From: JBGVMW01 sp045125095 | Lineage (GTDB): Bacteria > Bacillota > Clostridia > Lachnospirales > Lachnospiraceae | Direction of reading: 5' to 3' | DNA length: 43,361 nucleotides | Assembly (NCBI GenBank): GCA_045125095.1 | Contig: JBGVMW010000012.1 | Coordinates: 1 to 43,361 of the forward strand | Shown here: positions 41,205-43,361 of the stretch, in pieces | Layout: each line of letters starts with the position of its first letter | How positions within the stretch are numbered: the first letter of the stretch is position 1 | Notes under the pieces: model-generated | The model's input: the letters and a program-made list of their open reading frames with translations, nothing else | The model's database searches: none | Told to the model about the DNA's origin: nothing | Made by a program: the position numbers and the translations under genes

Positions 41205-42659
41205 ATGAGCAAGACAAGAACAAGATTTGCACCAAGTCCTACAGGAAGAATGCATGTAGGTAATTTAAGAACAGCGTTATATGCGTATCTGATTGCAAAG
41301 CATGATGGCGGAGATTTTATGCTTCGAATTGAAGATACGGATCAGGAACGTTATGTGGAAGGTGCTGTTGATATTATATATCGTACACTTGCAAACGCAG
41401 GTCTGGTACATGACGAAGGACCGGACAAAGACGGTGGTGTAGGTCCATATGTACAGAGTGAGCGTATGGAAACTGGTATCTATATGGAATATGCAAAGCA
41501 GTTAGTAGAAAAAGGCGAAGCCTATTATTGCTTCTGTGACAAAGAACGTTTAGATACCTTAAAGTCCGGTATCGGTGAGGATGGTAAGGAAATCACTGTA
41601 TACGATAAGCATTGTCTTCATTTATCTAAGGAAGAAGTAGAGGCGAACCTGGCAGCTGGAAAGCCGTTTGTTATCAGACAGAATATGCCTACAGAGGGAA
41701 CTACCACGTTCCATGATGAAATTTATGGTGATATTTCCGTAGACAATGCAGAATTAGACGATATGATTTTAATTAAATCGGATGGATATCCTACCTATAA
41801 TTTTGCAAACGTAGTAGACGATCATACCATGAATATCACACATGTAGTACGTGGCAATGAGTACCTGTCATCTGCACCGAAATATAACCGTTTGTATGAA
41901 GCCTTTGGATGGGAGGTGCCAGTGTATGTACACTGTCCATTGATTACAGATGAAACGCACAAGAAATTAAGCAAGAGAAGCGGTCATTCTTCTTATGAAG
42001 ACTTGTTAGATCAGGGATTTTTATCAGAAGCGATTATCAACTTTGTAGCATTGCTTGGATGGTGTCCGGAAAATAATCAGGAAATCTTCTCTTTAGAGGA
42101 ACTGGTAAAAGCATTTGATTACCGTCATATGAGTAAATCACCTGCTGTATTTGACATGACAAAGCTTCGTTGGATGAACAGTGAATATATGAAGGCGATG
42201 GACTTTGATACCTTCTATGAGATGGCAGAGCCATACATCAAGGAAGTAGTGACGAAGGATTATGATTTAAAGAAAATTGCAGCGATGGTAAAGACTCGTA
42301 TTGAAGTATTTCCGGATATCAAGGAGCATATTGATTTCTTCGAGCAGGTACCGGAATATGACAACGCTATGTACTGCCATAAGAAGATGAAAACAAACGA
42401 AGAAAATTCCTTGCAGTTGTTACAGGAAGTTCTGCCAGTGTTAGAAGCTCAGGAGGAGTTCACAAATGATGCCTTGTTTGCAAAATTATCTGAGTTTGCA
42501 AAGGAAAAAGAATACAAGACGGGTTATGTTATGTGGCCGATCCGTACTGCAATGTCCGGTAAGCAAATGACACCAGGTGGTGCGACAGAGCTTATGGAAG
42601 TTTTAGGTAAGGAAGAATCGGTTGCCAGAATTAAGATGGCAATTGAGAAGCTCAGCTAA
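41205..42659 (+). CDS. gltX: Glutamyl-tRNA synthetase
   Basis: Charges tRNA-Glu, and possibly tRNA-Gln if the cell uses the amidation route. The 484-residue class I enzyme has the HIGH-equivalent MHVGN in FAPSPTGRMHVGNLRTALYA, RIEDTDQERY, the WHG-equivalent region with VVRGNEYLSSAPKY, and the KMSKS-equivalent KLSKRSG near 250. A C-terminal anticodon-binding helical cage follows. The start is ATG 41205; the upstream GGGAAAC is a weak ribosome site, which is unusual for this window. It has its own promoter and a structured leader. Confidence 0.95.
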   Translation: MSKTRTRFAPSPTGRMHVGNLRTALYAYLIAKHDGGDFMLRIEDTDQERYVEGAVDIIYRTLANAGLVHDEGPDKDGGVGPYVQSERMETGIYMEYAKQLVEKGEAYYCFCDKERLDTLKSGIGEDGKEITVYDKHCLHLSKEEVEANLAAGKPFVIRQNMPTEGTTTFHDEIYGDISVDNAELDDMILIKSDGYPTYNFANVVDDHTMNITHVVRGNEYLSSAPKYNRLYEAFGWEVPVYVHCPLITDETHKKLSKRSGHSSYEDLLDQGFLSEAIINFVALLGWCPENNQEIFSLEELVKAFDYRHMSKSPAVFDMTKLRWMNSEYMKAMDFDTFYEMAEPYIKEVVTKDYDLKKIAAMVKTRIEVFPDIKEHIDFFEQVPEYDNAMYCHKKMKTNEENSLQLLQEVLPVLEAQEEFTNDALFAKLSEFAKEKEYKTGYVMWPIRTAMSGKQMTPGGATELMEVLGKEESVARIKMAIEKLS

Positions 42660-42754
42660 TTGATGCTGGGTAACTGAAAAATTCGGATTTGCGCGTGCGT
42701 CAAAGTGCTTTAGTAAACCGTCCGGCAGAGAGAGGGGCTGTAGCTTGCCCGTCC

Positions 42755-42972
42755 GGCTCCGGTTTACAGCGAAGATTGGGAAATGGGGCAGGCACCAAGA
42801 CATAAGTGATTCTAAGATGCTTGAATTGGTGCTAAGGACAAGCGGAAAAATATAGAACTCGCAAGCTCAAACAACTATATTTTTCCGCTTAACGCACCAA
42901 TCCAACCCTCTAAGAATCACTAATACCTTTCCGAACAGCCCCATTTCCCAATCTTCACTGCAATCCGGAGCC
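42755..42972. repeat. Large nested inverted repeat (about 218 bp)
   Basis: Outer arms: GGCTCCGG (42755-42762) with CCGGAGCC (42965-42972), and a perfect 19-bp pair 42771-42789 with 42938-42956. Inside are AGTGATTCT (42805-42813) with AGAATCACT (42913-42921), ATTGGTGC (42825-42832) with GCACCAAT (42894-42901), and a perfect 16-bp stem 42840-42855 with 42875-42890 closing a 19-nt loop. All nest in one axis. Confidence 0.85.
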
Positions 42973-43027
42973 TGTCATTCCGAATCTGCTATCATTTTGC
43001 GTATATAATTTCACCTCCACTACAAGC

Positions 43028-43111
43028 GGCTCGTACACCGCCTGCTTAGGAACATGTCATGCTCGCCGCCGGTGGCAGGGCAGATGATTACTAAGCAGAC
43101 AATCACGAGCC
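43028..43111. repeat. Two-tier stem-loop
   Basis: GGCTCGT (43028-43034) pairs with ACGAGCC (43105-43111), and CTGCTTAG (43042-43049) pairs with CTAAGCAG (43091-43098), closing a loop with a smaller GC-rich hairpin near 43064-43076. Confidence 0.7.
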
Positions 43112-43302
43112 ACTTTTATTGGATGGTATACGTTGGAAGACTTAGGCGAGAGGTGCTATCGCACAAATTAGATTTGCTAGCATTCGAAATGCTATAACAA
43201 TTAACGTTTTCGTTATGATAGGCAGAGAGAGGGGCTGTAGCTTGCTATCAGAGGCTGTTGGTTAGATGTATAGTGGTTCTTAGGGATTTTGTTTGTTGCG
43301 TT

Positions 43303-43353
43303 AATCGGGAAAATATAGTTGTTTGAGCTTGCGAGTTCTATATTTTCCCGATT
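43303..43353. repeat. Second copy of the 16-bp hairpin, inverted loop
   Basis: 43303-43318 pairs perfectly with 43338-43353. The 19-nt loop (43319-43337) is the exact reverse complement of the loop at 42856-42874. The flanks also match the other copy in reverse complement. The outer part is cut by the window edge. Confidence 0.8.
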
Positions 43354-43361
43354 GTCCTTAG

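Larger units (their letters stand above)
42660..43361. other. Hairpin-dense noncoding region, candidate structured RNA or composite palindromic elements
   Basis: The final 702 bp hold no convincing gene; the only longish frames lie inside inverted repeats. I count at least seven stems, detailed in the next entries. Others are TAGCATT-CGA-AATGCTA near 43180 and TAACG-TTTT-CGTTA near 43205. The 25-nt string at 42724-42748 is repeated exactly at 43221-43245, in each case flanked by bases that can pair (TGATAG/CTATCA in the second copy). It could be a large ornate RNA, a cluster of palindromic mobile repeats, or both. Confidence 0.65.

Noticed and set aside
42603..42803. 66-codon minus-strand frame after gltX
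   Set aside because: It overlaps the gltX end and lies largely inside inverted-repeat DNA with no ribosome site; the frame is probably incidental.
42660..43361. tRNA, tmRNA or RNase P RNA in the structured region
   Set aside because: No T-loop GGTTCGA with a matching acceptor stem, no tmRNA tag frame, and no RNase P signature were found.

Overview
The window looks like chromosome from an anaerobic Lachnospiraceae-type member of the Clostridia. The evidence is moderate-to-low GC with short AT-rich intergenic regions, consensus TTGACA-17-TATAAT promoters, strong AGGAGG ribosome sites, and a low-redox gene set: Rex, NfnAB, a small siroheme sulfite reductase and an AprAB-like APS reductase. I see no rRNA, tRNA, CRISPR array, phage or transposase gene. 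The species assignment is inference.

Region by region. 0-1 kb: the start of an unknown gene running off the left edge, and an ABC-F ATPase that appears to have collapsed to a single domain, both on the minus strand. 1.1-9 kb (plus strand): rex, a coiled-coil protein, the NAD(P)HX repair enzyme, a solitary MazF, a CNNM/CBS membrane protein, yebC, a zinc-ribbon/CFI-box protein and a first metY. 9-17 kb: a TepA-like ClpP relative, ftsK/spoIIIE, a zinc-ribbon/TPR/chitobiase-like membrane protein, and the bifurcating transhydrogenase nfnAB. 17-21 kb: an rluF-type pseudouridine synthase, ligA and metA in a tight run. 21-25 kb: nifS-nifU, then a membrane EAL protein with a degenerate GGDEF domain. 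25-28 kb: tyrA (minus strand) divergent from an aspartokinase gene. 28-41 kb: a long co-directional sulfate-assimilation cluster. 41-43.4 kb: gltX, followed by about 700 bp of hairpin-dense DNA with no convincing gene.

The most interesting system is the 28.0-40.9 kb cluster. Sulfate would be imported by Sbp-CysTWA, activated by CysDN, reduced as APS by AprAB-like proteins and then to sulfide by a siroheme enzyme. No CysC or CysH is present in the window. Between sulfite reductase and transporter lie a TusA-like protein, a CIPC thioredoxin, a ThiS-like carrier with residues beyond its glycines, an E1-like adenylyltransferase and a JAMM/Mec+ peptidase, with a second MetY at the head. This is the gene set of the protein-thiocarboxylate (HcyS/HcyF/HcyD/MetY) homocysteine route known from Wolinella succinogenes. 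MetA at 19.9 kb has Glu111, predicting that it makes O-acetylhomoserine, the acceptor MetY needs. Aspartokinase and a second, conventional MetY are in the same window.

The noncoding DNA is also rich. There are at least two families of small dispersed palindromic repeats. A composite hairpin element lies downstream of the EAL gene. A perfect 21-bp inverted repeat overlaps the predicted gltX promoter. Near the right edge, two copies of a hairpin share an identical 19-nt loop in opposite orientations and differ by compensatory stem base-pair changes.
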